DNA of 43,511 nt, taken from assembly GCA_035260485.1 (NCBI GenBank), contig DATFVC010000060.1:1-43511 (forward strand). The letters run 5' to 3'. Positions 17,623 to 24,529 of the stretch are shown piece after piece (within the stretch, counting starts at the first letter, position 1; every line of letters begins with the position of its first letter). A program made the position numbers and the translations under genes. A model generated the notes under the pieces. That model ran no database searches, was not told the origin of the DNA, and worked only from the letters and a program-made list of their open reading frames with translations. Origin of the DNA: VRUE01 sp035260485 (GTDB lineage Bacteria; Actinomycetota; Thermoleophilia; Solirubrobacterales; 70-9).

Positions 17623-18060
17623 ATGGATAAGGGCCTGGCGGTCCTGCTCACCGCGGTCGCCGGCGGCCTGGTCGCTGTCCAGGCGCCGATCAACGCCGGG
17701 CTCGGCAGGTCGACCGGCAGCCTCCCAGCCGCTCTGGTCTCCTTCGGCATCGGCACGCTCGCCCTCGCCGCGATCGTCGTCCTCAGCGGCAAGGCGGGCG
17801 GGCTCGACTCGACTTTCGACGTCAGCTGGTACTACCTGCTCGGCGGCCTGCTCGGCGCCGTCTACGTCACCAACGCGCTGATCGCGGTCTCGGCGATCGG
17901 CGCGGGCGGGGTCGCCGCGGCGACGATCACCGGTCAGCTGACCGCTTCTGTGGCGATCGACCGGCTAGGGCTGTTTGGCCTCGACCAAGTCTCGCTCAGT
18001 CCCGAGCGAGTGATCGGGGTCGCGCTGCTGCTTGCCGGCACGGTTCTCGTCATTCGCTGA
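17623..18060 (+). CDS. DUF606/YdcZ-type DMT family membrane protein
   Basis: 145 residues in four to five hydrophobic helices: AVLLTAVAGGLVAVQAPINAGLGR, the SLPAALVSFGIGTLALAAIVVLSG helix, WYYLLGGLLGAVYVTNALIAVSAIGAG, and VIGVALLLAGTVLVIR at the end. This is the half-size drug/metabolite transporter fold called DUF606; such proteins act as dimers. The substrate is unknown. The paired copy often found next to it is absent. Its last 96 bases are also the complement of the end of the flavoprotein gene. Upstream, CAAAGT at 17610-17615 is a poor match to the -10 boxes seen elsewhere. Confidence 0.85.
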   Translation: MDKGLAVLLTAVAGGLVAVQAPINAGLGRSTGSLPAALVSFGIGTLALAAIVVLSGKAGGLDSTFDVSWYYLLGGLLGAVYVTNALIAVSAIGAGGVAAATITGQLTASVAIDRLGLFGLDQVSLSPERVIGVALLLAGTVLVIR

Positions 18061-19167
18061 GCGGGCCGGCCCCGGCGGGGCTATCCGCAGGTAGTGCTCG
18101 AATGACCAGTCGACGAAGCGCTTCCAGCCCAGCAGCCGGATCATCGGCCCGAGCAGCCGCGGCGGAATGCGCGGCACCAGTCGCTGCACGCGCAGCATCC
18201 AGCGGAACTTCCACTCGTGGGAGTCGTTGAACTCGGCATAGCGGCTCGCCGCGCGCTCGCGGTCTTGGCTTCCCTCGATCACGCTGCGCAGCTCGCGTCC
18301 CAAGGCGAAGCCGAAGTAGAGCGCGGTCCTGATTCCCTCCGCGGTCAGCGGCAGGCAATGCCCGGCGGAGTCGCCGGCGAAGAAGACCCCACCCTCGGTT
18401 GCGCGGCGCAGCTTGTGCGGGATCCAGTTGCCCTGGTAGCGGACGCGGTCGCGGCCCAGATCCTCGGCCAGAAGCTCGGTCGTCTCGCGGACGTGGAAGC
18501 GGGGGTCGAAGGAGCCGACGCCGATCCGCAGCTCCTCGCGGGCCGGGAAGGACCAGCCGTAGCCGGCGGGCACGTAGCGGCGGTCGATCCATACCTCGAG
18601 GTCTTCGCTGCTGCCGCCGGGATGGACCTCGAGCCCGCGCGAAAGTGGCGCGTCCGGCGGCTGGTGGCCGTCGCCGGAGGCGAGCACGCGGCGCCAGCCG
18701 AGCGCGTCGACGACGAGCGGAGCGCGGAGCACGCCACGGTCAGTCTCGACCGCGATCGTGCCGTCGCCGTTGGCTGGCGCGGCGCGCCCGTTCACCTTCG
18801 CCGTCTCGAAGCGGGCGTCGCACTGGCTCCAGAGCAGCTCGCAAAGCTCGCGGTAGTCGAAGGTCGAGAAGGTCCAGGGAAGCTGGTAGCGCTTGTGGCC
18901 GTGAGGGGTGTGGATGAGCAGCGAGTCGAAGCGCTGCCGCTCGGCCTCGATCAGCCCAGTCGCCCGCAGCCAATCGGTAGGGATGCCGCAGGCCGAGGTC
19001 TGCCGCTCGCCGATCTCATAGCGGTCGACGATCAGCACGTCGGCGCCAGCGCCGGCCAGCTCACGGGCGACCGCGAGACCGGCAAAGCTGGCGCCGCAGA
19101 TCAGCACGTCGTGGCTGCCGGACAGAGGACTGCGTTCGTCCCCGCGTTTCGTAGCTCGAATTGGCAC
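17965..19167 (-). CDS. Geranylgeranyl-reductase-like FAD-dependent oxidoreductase
   Basis: 400 residues from GTG 19167, chosen because TACGCT lies seven bases ahead of it and the flavin fold begins 20 residues in. FAD-binding strand: HDVLICGASFAGLAVARELAGAGADVLIVDR. The second FAD motif, GGVFFAGDSAGHCLPLTAEGIRTALYFGFALG, is typical of the geranylgeranyl reductase/halogenase-like group. Members reduce isoprenoid side chains of lipids or quinones. The C-terminal tail after WSFEHYLRIAPP is polar and is encoded opposite the DUF606 gene. It runs divergently from rpsA. The substrate is not readable. Confidence 0.87.
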   Translation of the reverse strand: MPIRATKRGDERSPLSGSHDVLICGASFAGLAVARELAGAGADVLIVDRYEIGERQTSACGIPTDWLRATGLIEAERQRFDSLLIHTPHGHKRYQLPWTFSTFDYRELCELLWSQCDARFETAKVNGRAAPANGDGTIAVETDRGVLRAPLVVDALGWRRVLASGDGHQPPDAPLSRGLEVHPGGSSEDLEVWIDRRYVPAGYGWSFPAREELRIGVGSFDPRFHVRETTELLAEDLGRDRVRYQGNWIPHKLRRATEGGVFFAGDSAGHCLPLTAEGIRTALYFGFALGRELRSVIEGSQDRERAASRYAEFNDSHEWKFRWMLRVQRLVPRIPPRLLGPMIRLLGWKRFVDWSFEHYLRIAPPGPARSANDENRAGKQQRDPDHSLGTERDLVEAKQP

Positions 19168-19174
19168 GACGTGG

Positions 19175-19180
19175 AGCGTA
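19175..19180 (-). promoter_or_regulatory. Candidate -10 box for the flavoprotein gene
   Basis: On the minus strand TACGCT ends seven bases before GTG 19167, identical in sequence and spacing to the box ahead of trpF. It sits in the short divergent gap with rpsA. Confidence 0.5.
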
Positions 19181-19216
19181 TCTCCCGTGGAGATGTTTCT
19201 GCCATTATTCGCCGCT

Positions 19217-20692
19217 GTGTCCGTGACCGATACGACCTTGACCCCTGCTCCGACCGGCTCTCCCGTCGAGGGATCCAACGGCCTGCTCGTCGAAGTCGAC
19301 GGCAAGATCGTGCCGAACTATGCCGCGACGATGGTCTCCTTCGACGAGGGCGACGTCGTCAAAGGCAATGTCGTGCGGATCGACAAGGACGAGGTCCTGG
19401 TCGATATCGGCTACAAGTCGGAGGGGGTCATCCCCTCGACCGAGCTCTCGATCCGCAAGTCCGTGGATCCCGCCGACGAGGTCGACCTGGGCGAGGAGAT
19501 CGATGCCCTCGTCCTCACCAAAGAGGACGCCGAGGGCCGCCTGGTCCTCTCCAAGAAGCGAGCCCGCTTCGAGAAGGCGTGGCGCCGCATCGAGGCTGCT
19601 GCCGAGTCCGGCGAACCGGTCGAAGGCAACGTGATCGAGGTCGTCAAGGGCGGCCTCATCCTCGATCTCGGGGTGCGTGGCTTCTTGCCGGCCTCGTTGG
19701 TCGACATCCGTCGCGTCCACAACCTCGACGAGTTCCTCGGCCAGACGCTCGAGTGCAAAGTGATCGAGTTGAACCGCAGCCGCAACAACGTGGTGCTCTC
19801 GCGGCGCGCCGTGCTCGAGGAAGAGCGCAAGGAGGTCCGCGAGCAGATCCTCGGTCGCCTCGAGCCCGGCCAGGTGGTCGAGGGCAAGATCTCCAACATC
19901 GTCGACTTCGGCGCCTTCGTCGACCTCGACGGGATCGACGGCCTGATCCACATCTCCGAGCTTTCCTGGAGCCACGTCAACCATCCCTCCGAGGTCGTCT
20001 CGATCGGCGACACGGTGCGGATCAAAGTGCTCGACATCGACCGCGATCGCCAGCGCATCTCGCTCGGTCTCAAGCAGACGCAGGAGGACCCGTGGCAGCG
20101 GGTGATCAGCACCCACCGCTCCGGCGACGTGCTCGAGGGAACCGTGACCAAGGTCGTCGCCTTCGGCGCCTTCGTCGAGATCCTGCCCGGGGTCGAGGGT
20201 CTGGTCCACATCTCCGAGCTCGCCGACCACCACGTCGAGAGCCCGAGCGAGGTGGTCGAGCCGAACTCCACACTCAACGTGAAGATCCTCGAGATCGACG
20301 AGGAGCGGCGGCGGCTCTCGCTCAGCATCAAGCGGGTTGAGGGGCAGAACATGCCTATGGGCGACCTCGGCGAGCAGATCGAAGCTTCGGCTGAGGGCGC
20401 AGACGCCGAGGGCCTGGAGCCTCAGCCAGAGGCGTCTGAGGACTCCGCACCTGAGTCCGTAGCCGAAGCAGAGGAGTCCGCCGAGCACGCCCCTGCGGAG
20501 GGAGCTGAGGAGCCTGTGGCCGAGGTTGCCTCTGAGCAGCCTGAAGCTGAGGAGCCCGTGGCCGAGGAGGCGACTGCCCCGGCTGCTGAGGAGGCCGAGG
20601 CCATAGAGCCTGAAGCTGAGGCGTCTGAGGCTGAGGAGGCTTCCGAGGCTGAGGCTCCAGAGGCCGAGGAGCCCGACGCCGCCGAGTCCTGA
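19217..20692 (+). CDS. rpsA: 30S ribosomal protein S1 with long acidic tail
   Basis: 491 residues from GTG 19217. In-frame GTG 19187 and ATG 19193 would add 10 or 8 residues that do not look conserved. Four S1/OB domains at about 44-113, 133-196, 218-285 and 303-372; the last two have the full FGAFVDL/FGAFVEI and GLIHISELS/GLVHISELA pattern. S1 helps the 30S subunit load and unfold mRNA. Residues from about 390 to the end are Glu/Ala/Pro-rich with almost no basic residues, an acidic tail of about 100 residues built from repeated Glu/Ala units. A CATTAT sequence eight bases before the GTG could be its -10. coaE follows after eight bases. Confidence 0.95.
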   Translation: MSVTDTTLTPAPTGSPVEGSNGLLVEVDGKIVPNYAATMVSFDEGDVVKGNVVRIDKDEVLVDIGYKSEGVIPSTELSIRKSVDPADEVDLGEEIDALVLTKEDAEGRLVLSKKRARFEKAWRRIEAAAESGEPVEGNVIEVVKGGLILDLGVRGFLPASLVDIRRVHNLDEFLGQTLECKVIELNRSRNNVVLSRRAVLEEERKEVREQILGRLEPGQVVEGKISNIVDFGAFVDLDGIDGLIHISELSWSHVNHPSEVVSIGDTVRIKVLDIDRDRQRISLGLKQTQEDPWQRVISTHRSGDVLEGTVTKVVAFGAFVEILPGVEGLVHISELADHHVESPSEVVEPNSTLNVKILEIDEERRRLSLSIKRVEGQNMPMGDLGEQIEASAEGADAEGLEPQPEASEDSAPESVAEAEESAEHAPAEGAEEPVAEVASEQPEAEEPVAEEATAPAAEEAEAIEPEAEASEAEEASEAEAPEAEEPDAAES

Positions 20693-20700
20693 GCTGCGCC

Positions 20701-21285
20701 GTGGCGCGGCCGCTGACTATCGGGCTGACCGGCGGCATCGCGGCCGGGAAGTCCGAGGCTCTCGCGGCGTTCGAGCGATTGGGGGTGGCGACGATCTCCA
20801 GCGACGCGGTGGTCCACGAGCTGCTCGAGACCGAGCCGCTGCTGCCCCGTCTAATCGAACGCTGGGGGCGAAAGGTTGCGCCCGGAGACCATGTCGACCG
20901 CGACCGGATCGGCTCGATCGTCTTCGCCGACACGGAGGAGCTCAAGTGGCTCGAGGGCGAGATCCATCCTCTGGTCGGGGAGCGGATCGGCGCCTGGCTG
21001 ACATCGCTGCCGGAGGGTACGGACACTGCCGTGGTCGAGGTGCCATTGCTGTTCGAGGCGGGCATGGACGGGGCCTTCGACACGACTGTCGCCGTCATCG
21101 CTTCCGACGAGGTACGTCGCGAACGTGCCCATGCGCGCGGCCACGCTCTCGTCGACGAGCGGGAGGCTCGCCAGCTCGCCCAGGGGGATAAGGCATCCCG
21201 CGCGGCGCACGTGGTGCAAAACGACGGCAGCGTCGAGGACCTCGAGCGGGAGCTGTCCGCCCTTGTCGAAAAGCTGCGTCCATGA
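20701..21285 (+). CDS. coaE: Dephospho-CoA kinase
   Basis: 194 residues from a GTG. Last step of coenzyme A synthesis, phosphorylating the 3'-hydroxyl of dephospho-CoA. P-loop GGIAAGKS at 11-18, then the ISSDAVVHELLE segment with the substrate-site Asp, and VEVPLLFEAGMD (the conserved PLLFE). The lid region contains ARGHALVDEREARQLAQGDKASRAAHVVQNDGS, matching R-x-x-x-Q and the VI-N-G end pattern of CoaE. Neither fused to another enzyme nor truncated. Starts eight bases after rpsA and overlaps the next gene by four. Confidence 0.95.
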   Translation: MARPLTIGLTGGIAAGKSEALAAFERLGVATISSDAVVHELLETEPLLPRLIERWGRKVAPGDHVDRDRIGSIVFADTEELKWLEGEIHPLVGERIGAWLTSLPEGTDTAVVEVPLLFEAGMDGAFDTTVAVIASDEVRRERAHARGHALVDEREARQLAQGDKASRAAHVVQNDGSVEDLERELSALVEKLRP

Positions 21286-21860
21286 GGAAAAAGGCGAGGC
21301 GGCGGCGCTTGCTCGCCGGTGGCGCGGCTGTCGCGGCGGGCGTCGCGGCGGGCCTGGCGCTCGGCTTGTTCGGCAAGTTCGGCGACGTGATCCAGGAGCT
21401 GACGCTGCCGCTTCGCCACGAGGACGTCATCCGCCAGCAGTCGCGGGAAAAGGGGGTCGACGCGGCATTGATTGCTGCCGTGATCTACTCGGAGTCGAAG
21501 TTCGGCGACCGCACGTCGAGCGCCGGCGCACGCGGCTTGATGCAGATCACGCCGGAAGCGGCCAAGGACATCGAGCGGCACAGCGGCGGCACCACCTTCC
21601 AGCTCGGCGATCTCTCCGATCCCGAAATCAACATTCGCTATGGCACCTACCTCCTGCGTGAACTCCTCGACCGCTACAACGGCGACGTGATCGCTGCCCT
21701 TGCCGCTTACAACGCCGGTCCGGCCAACGTCGATCGCTGGGGGGGCAGTGATCTCACCGTCTCCAACATCGCCTTTCCGGAAACGCGCGCCTACGTCGAA
21801 GGCGTGCTCGACAAACAGCGCGCCTATCGCGAGAAGTACGCCAAGGAGCTGGGATATTGA
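21282..21860 (+). CDS. Membrane-anchored lytic transglycosylase (SLT domain)
   Basis: 192 residues. The basic start MRKKARRRR is followed by one hydrophobic segment (11-31), so the domain is exported. The SLT fold has catalytic Glu71 in AAVIYSESKFGDR, then SSAGARGLMQITPEAA, INIRYGTYLLRELLDRYNGD, and AALAAYNAGPANVDRW, the Slt70/MltE-type signature that cleaves the MurNAc-GlcNAc bond of peptidoglycan. The ATG overlaps the coaE stop and its own stop overlaps the MFS start, so it belongs to a four-gene translational chain. Confidence 0.93.
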   Translation: MRKKARRRRLLAGGAAVAAGVAAGLALGLFGKFGDVIQELTLPLRHEDVIRQQSREKGVDAALIAAVIYSESKFGDRTSSAGARGLMQITPEAAKDIERHSGGTTFQLGDLSDPEINIRYGTYLLRELLDRYNGDVIAALAAYNAGPANVDRWGGSDLTVSNIAFPETRAYVEGVLDKQRAYREKYAKELGY

Positions 21861-23224
21861 GCGCTCCGCGGCCTCGTCTCGCGGCCCTCGCGATCGCCGT
21901 CGGTCTGGTCCTGGCCGACTCCTCGATCGTCGTCCTGGCGCTGCCGCAGATCTACCGCGAGCTGAACACCAGCGTCGCCGGCGTGACCTGGGTATTGGTC
22001 TCCTTCAACCTGGTGATGGCGCTGGCCGCCGTGCCCGCAGCCCACCTTGCCCGCCGCATCGGCCCCGGTCGCGGCGCGGCAATCGGGCTTGCCGTCTTTG
22101 CCGGCGCCGGTCTTGCCTGCGGCCTGTCCGTCGAGCTGAGCACCCTGATCGTCGCCCGCTGCGTGCAGGCGCTGGGCGGCGCGCTCGCGGTGACCGCCGT
22201 GCTGGAGCTGCTGCCGGCCAGCGTCGGCTCCGAGCGCCGCGCGGTCGCCATCTGGGCTACTGCGGGGGCCACCGGCGCCGCCCTGGGCCCGGCGGTGGGG
22301 GGGCTGCTGACCGAGCTGGTCTCCTGGCAATCGATCTTCCTCCTGCAGGCGCCGCTGGCAATTGCCGCGGGCATTCCCATTCTCGCCGTCGCCAGGCACG
22401 AGGCCGCGACCGGAGTCGTGGCGGCCGAGCTGCGCGGCGCCGGCCGTCCGCACCTGCTCGCCAACCTGGCGCTGGCGATGGTCTCGGCAGCGATCGCCGC
22501 CGCCCTCTTCCTGCTCGTGCTGCTGCTGATCGAAGGCTGGCGCCTAAGTCCGATCGGCGCCGCGATCGTGGTCTCGGTGATGCCGCTGGCGGCGCTGCTC
22601 GGCACCCGCCTCGGGCCGGCAGTGGGAAGCGAGCGCGCGCGCGCAGCCGCGGGGACGATCCTCGTCGCCGGCGGCCTCGGCGGCCTCGCTCTGCTGCCGA
22701 AGGCGGAGGTCGCCCTGACCCTGCCGCCACAGCTGCTGGTCGGCGTCGGGCTGGCGCTGGTTCTCTCGGCATTGACTGAGACGGCGCTGCTCGGCCGCGC
22801 GCCGCAGGCCATCCACGGCGGTTGGACGATCTCCGCCCGCCACGCGGGCGTCGCGATCGGGTTGTTGGCTCTGACGCCGGTCTTCACCGCCGACATCGCC
22901 CAGCAGCGCCGCGACGCGATCGACGCCAGCACCGCCATCGTGCTCGACTCGCGGGTCGAACCGCTGCTGAAGCTGCAGCTCGCCCGGCGGATCGAGGAAC
23001 GGCTTGAAGGCGAGCGGGGAAAGGTGCCGACTCTCGGCCCCGCCTTCGAGCCGCTGCCCAGCAATCCCGGTGACCGCGCCGACGTGATCCGCCTGCGCGA
23101 AGAACTGCAGGATCAGCTCGACCGCGCGGCCACTCACGCCTTCAGCCCATCCTTTGGCCTCGGCGCCCTGATCGGTTTGCTGGCCCTGATCCCGATCGGC
23201 CTCGCGCGGAGGATCGATCTATGA
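21857..23224 (+). CDS. MFS transporter, DHA2-like, with a long loop before the last helix
   Basis: 455 residues from a TTG overlapping the previous stop. The N-terminal half follows drug:H+ antiporter family 2 (DSSIVVLALPQIYRELNTSVAGVTWVLVSFNLVMALAAVPAAHLARRIG, then the motif C-like TGAALGPAVGGLL). Several helices follow, then a hydrophilic loop at about 344-431, rich in charged helix-forming residues (RVEPLLKLQLARRIEERLEGERGK, RADVIRLREELQDQLDRA), and a final helix. The loop is unusual for a pump. The substrate is unknown. The stop overlaps the next gene, whose product also has one helix and an outward domain, so the two may act together. Confidence 0.88.
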   Translation: MSAPRPRLAALAIAVGLVLADSSIVVLALPQIYRELNTSVAGVTWVLVSFNLVMALAAVPAAHLARRIGPGRGAAIGLAVFAGAGLACGLSVELSTLIVARCVQALGGALAVTAVLELLPASVGSERRAVAIWATAGATGAALGPAVGGLLTELVSWQSIFLLQAPLAIAAGIPILAVARHEAATGVVAAELRGAGRPHLLANLALAMVSAAIAAALFLLVLLLIEGWRLSPIGAAIVVSVMPLAALLGTRLGPAVGSERARAAAGTILVAGGLGGLALLPKAEVALTLPPQLLVGVGLALVLSALTETALLGRAPQAIHGGWTISARHAGVAIGLLALTPVFTADIAQQRRDAIDASTAIVLDSRVEPLLKLQLARRIEERLEGERGKVPTLGPAFEPLPSNPGDRADVIRLREELQDQLDRAATHAFSPSFGLGALIGLLALIPIGLARRIDL

Positions 23225-23742
23225 GCCAGGCGCGAGGCGCGCTCCTCATCGGGGTGGCCATCGCGGCCTCGCTTGCTCTGGTTGGCGCCTACCTCGCGGC
23301 GGGCGGGTCCTCGTATGAGCCGGCCAAGACGCAGGATCCCTGCAAGGACCGGCCCTGGCGGAACCCGGAAGGCCTGCAACAGATCGCCGAGCAGTTCTCG
23401 CTCTCGGCGCTCGACGGCGCTGCTTGCGAGCTTGGCGTCAGCCGCGAGACTCTGGCTCGGGCTCTGGCTACGCCCCAGTCGAGGGAACGCTTCACCCAGC
23501 GCTACGGGATCGCCGACGCGGAGCTGGCGCGGGCGATCCGCGCCGGCCTGCTGCGGGCCGTAGACGACGCCGAACGCGCGGGCGCTCTCAACCCGCTCTT
23601 GGCCGCTCCTCTGCGTGCGACGCTGCGGCGGATCCCGGTCGACCAAGCGATCGAACTGATCCAGAACGCCCGCAAGCTGCTCGACGGCCTGCAGAACTTC
23701 CTCGGCCCCGCCCAAGGACTGCTGGAACAGTTCCTTCCCTAG
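23221..23742 (+). CDS. Membrane-anchored hypothetical protein
   Basis: 173 residues, no family recognised. One N-terminal hydrophobic helix (7-28) and a mostly helical exported part with two cysteines (C41 in DPCKD and C69 in AACEL) that could form a disulfide. It contains a segment like a helix-turn-helix (FSLSALDGAACELGVSRETLARALA), but its predicted location outside the membrane argues against DNA binding. It is the last gene in the coaE - transglycosylase - MFS - hypothetical chain, coupled to the MFS gene by an ATGA overlap, which suggests an accessory role for that transporter. Confidence 0.7.
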   Translation: MSQARGALLIGVAIAASLALVGAYLAAGGSSYEPAKTQDPCKDRPWRNPEGLQQIAEQFSLSALDGAACELGVSRETLARALATPQSRERFTQRYGIADAELARAIRAGLLRAVDDAERAGALNPLLAAPLRATLRRIPVDQAIELIQNARKLLDGLQNFLGPAQGLLEQFLP

Positions 23743-23744
23743 CC

Positions 23745-23993
23745 TTACTTCTTGAACAAGAACTTCTGGGATTTCACGCTCCAGGAGATGCCGGTGCACA
23801 GTTCTTCCGGCGTCACGCCGAGGGCGCTGGATAGCTTGATGATCGTGCCAAGCCGCGGCTCACGGCCTCCGCGCTCCAGCAAGGAGATCTCGGTTCGGTG
23901 CAGGTCGCAGCGAAATCCCAGCTCCTCCTGGGAGATTTCGGCTTTCTGCCGGGCTTTGCGCAGGCTGATGGCGAAGCGGTCGCGTGGTTTCAT
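23745..23993 (-). CDS. XRE-family helix-turn-helix regulator
   Basis: 82 residues, a single lambda-repressor-like domain: FAISLRKARQKAEISQEELGFRCDLHRTEISLLERGGREPRLGTIIKLSSALGVTPEELC. The recognition helix is about residues 32-40. The tail WSVKSQKFLFKK is basic, with no ligand or enzyme domain. Such small XRE proteins usually control their own gene or a neighbour. A perfect inverted repeat with eight-base arms lies 27 bases upstream of the ATG, a likely operator. The gene is downstream of doxX on the same strand and ends three bases from the convergent hypothetical gene. Confidence 0.9.
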   Translation of the reverse strand: MKPRDRFAISLRKARQKAEISQEELGFRCDLHRTEISLLERGGREPRLGTIIKLSSALGVTPEELCTGISWSVKSQKFLFKK

Positions 23994-24019
23994 GGACGGG
24001 ATTCTCTGCGCTTGCTGAC

Positions 24020-24045
24020 AGAAGCTCTACAGACAGCGAGCTTCT
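24020..24045. promoter_or_regulatory. Candidate operator: 8-bp inverted repeat upstream of the XRE gene
   Basis: AGAAGCTC - 10 bases - GAGCTTCT, perfect arms with an 18-base centre-to-centre spacing, suitable for a dimeric XRE repressor. It lies between doxX and the regulator gene, 27 bases before the regulator ATG. The flanking DNA is more AT-rich than the genes. Confidence 0.5.
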
Positions 24046-24078
24046 AAACGGAACTCGCGCGTTTATCCTACTTGCGTT

Positions 24079-24447
24079 TCAGTTCCGCGTAGCTCGCCAG
24101 ACCCAGAGCATCGCCAGCGGCTGCAACGGCAGACGTGCCCACAGCGCCCAGCGAGGGACACGGTCCAGGTCCAATCCGCGCACCTGGTCCGGGTTGACCG
24201 CCATGTGCACGTTGGCCGGGAAGACCGAAAGCAGCAGCCCGAGCAGCCACCAGCGGGCGAAGCGGCGCGTCCGCGCCGGAACGACCGCGCCGGCGCCGGC
24301 GATCTCCGCCAAACCGCTGACAATCACGGCCTCGCGATGGCGCGGTAGCGACGGCGGCATCATCGCTTCATAGCTGCGCGGGATGACGAAGTGCATCGTG
24401 CCGGCGAAGGCGAAGAAGCCCGCAAGGGCCTTTTGGGAGCGATTCAT
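24079..24447 (-). CDS. DoxX-like membrane protein
   Basis: 122 residues in four helices: QKALAGFFAFAGTMHFVIPRSYEAMMPPSL at the start, then EAVIVSGLAEIAGAGAVVPART, WWLLGLLLSVFPANVHMAVNP and LPLQPLAMLWVWRATRN. The order of GTMHF, SGLAEIAGA and ANVHMA is that of DoxX/DUF417-like small membrane proteins. Relatives are linked to redox or thiol homeostasis in mycobacteria, but no specific activity can be given here. It is divergent from uvrB, with an 82-base gap that holds the uvrB promoter candidate. Confidence 0.8.
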   Translation of the reverse strand: MNRSQKALAGFFAFAGTMHFVIPRSYEAMMPPSLPRHREAVIVSGLAEIAGAGAVVPARTRRFARWWLLGLLLSVFPANVHMAVNPDQVRGLDLDRVPRWALWARLPLQPLAMLWVWRATRN

Positions 24448-24495
24448 TGGTCGCGCAGTCTTCCAGTTGGAGAGAAAGGGCGCGTTTCGTGCCGA

Positions 24496-24523
24496 TTGAC
24501 GCGACTATCGCGCCCGCTAAGGT
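24496..24523 (+). promoter_or_regulatory. uvrB promoter candidate (TTGACG - 16 - TAAGGT)
   Basis: A -35-like TTGACG at 24496-24501 and TAAGGT at 24518-24523, 16 bases apart. The -10 ends six bases before the GTG start, so the mRNA would be leaderless. This is the best two-box match among the leaderless candidates. No LexA-type box (GAAC-N4-GTTC) was recognised here. Confidence 0.6.
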
Positions 24524-24529
24524 CACCCG

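Noticed and set aside
18217..20340. 707-codon plus-strand frame across the flavoprotein gene and rpsA
   Set aside because: It runs antisense to the flavoprotein and out of frame with S1; the translation is low-complexity Arg/Gly/Pro with no family pattern.
20390..20690. Tandem DNA repeat or CRISPR-like array at the end of rpsA
   Set aside because: The periodicity comes from repeated Glu and Ala codons without fixed repeat and spacer units.
24448..24529. LexA/SOS box in front of uvrB
   Set aside because: No GAAC-N4-GTTC-like palindrome was found; only the promoter candidate is visible.
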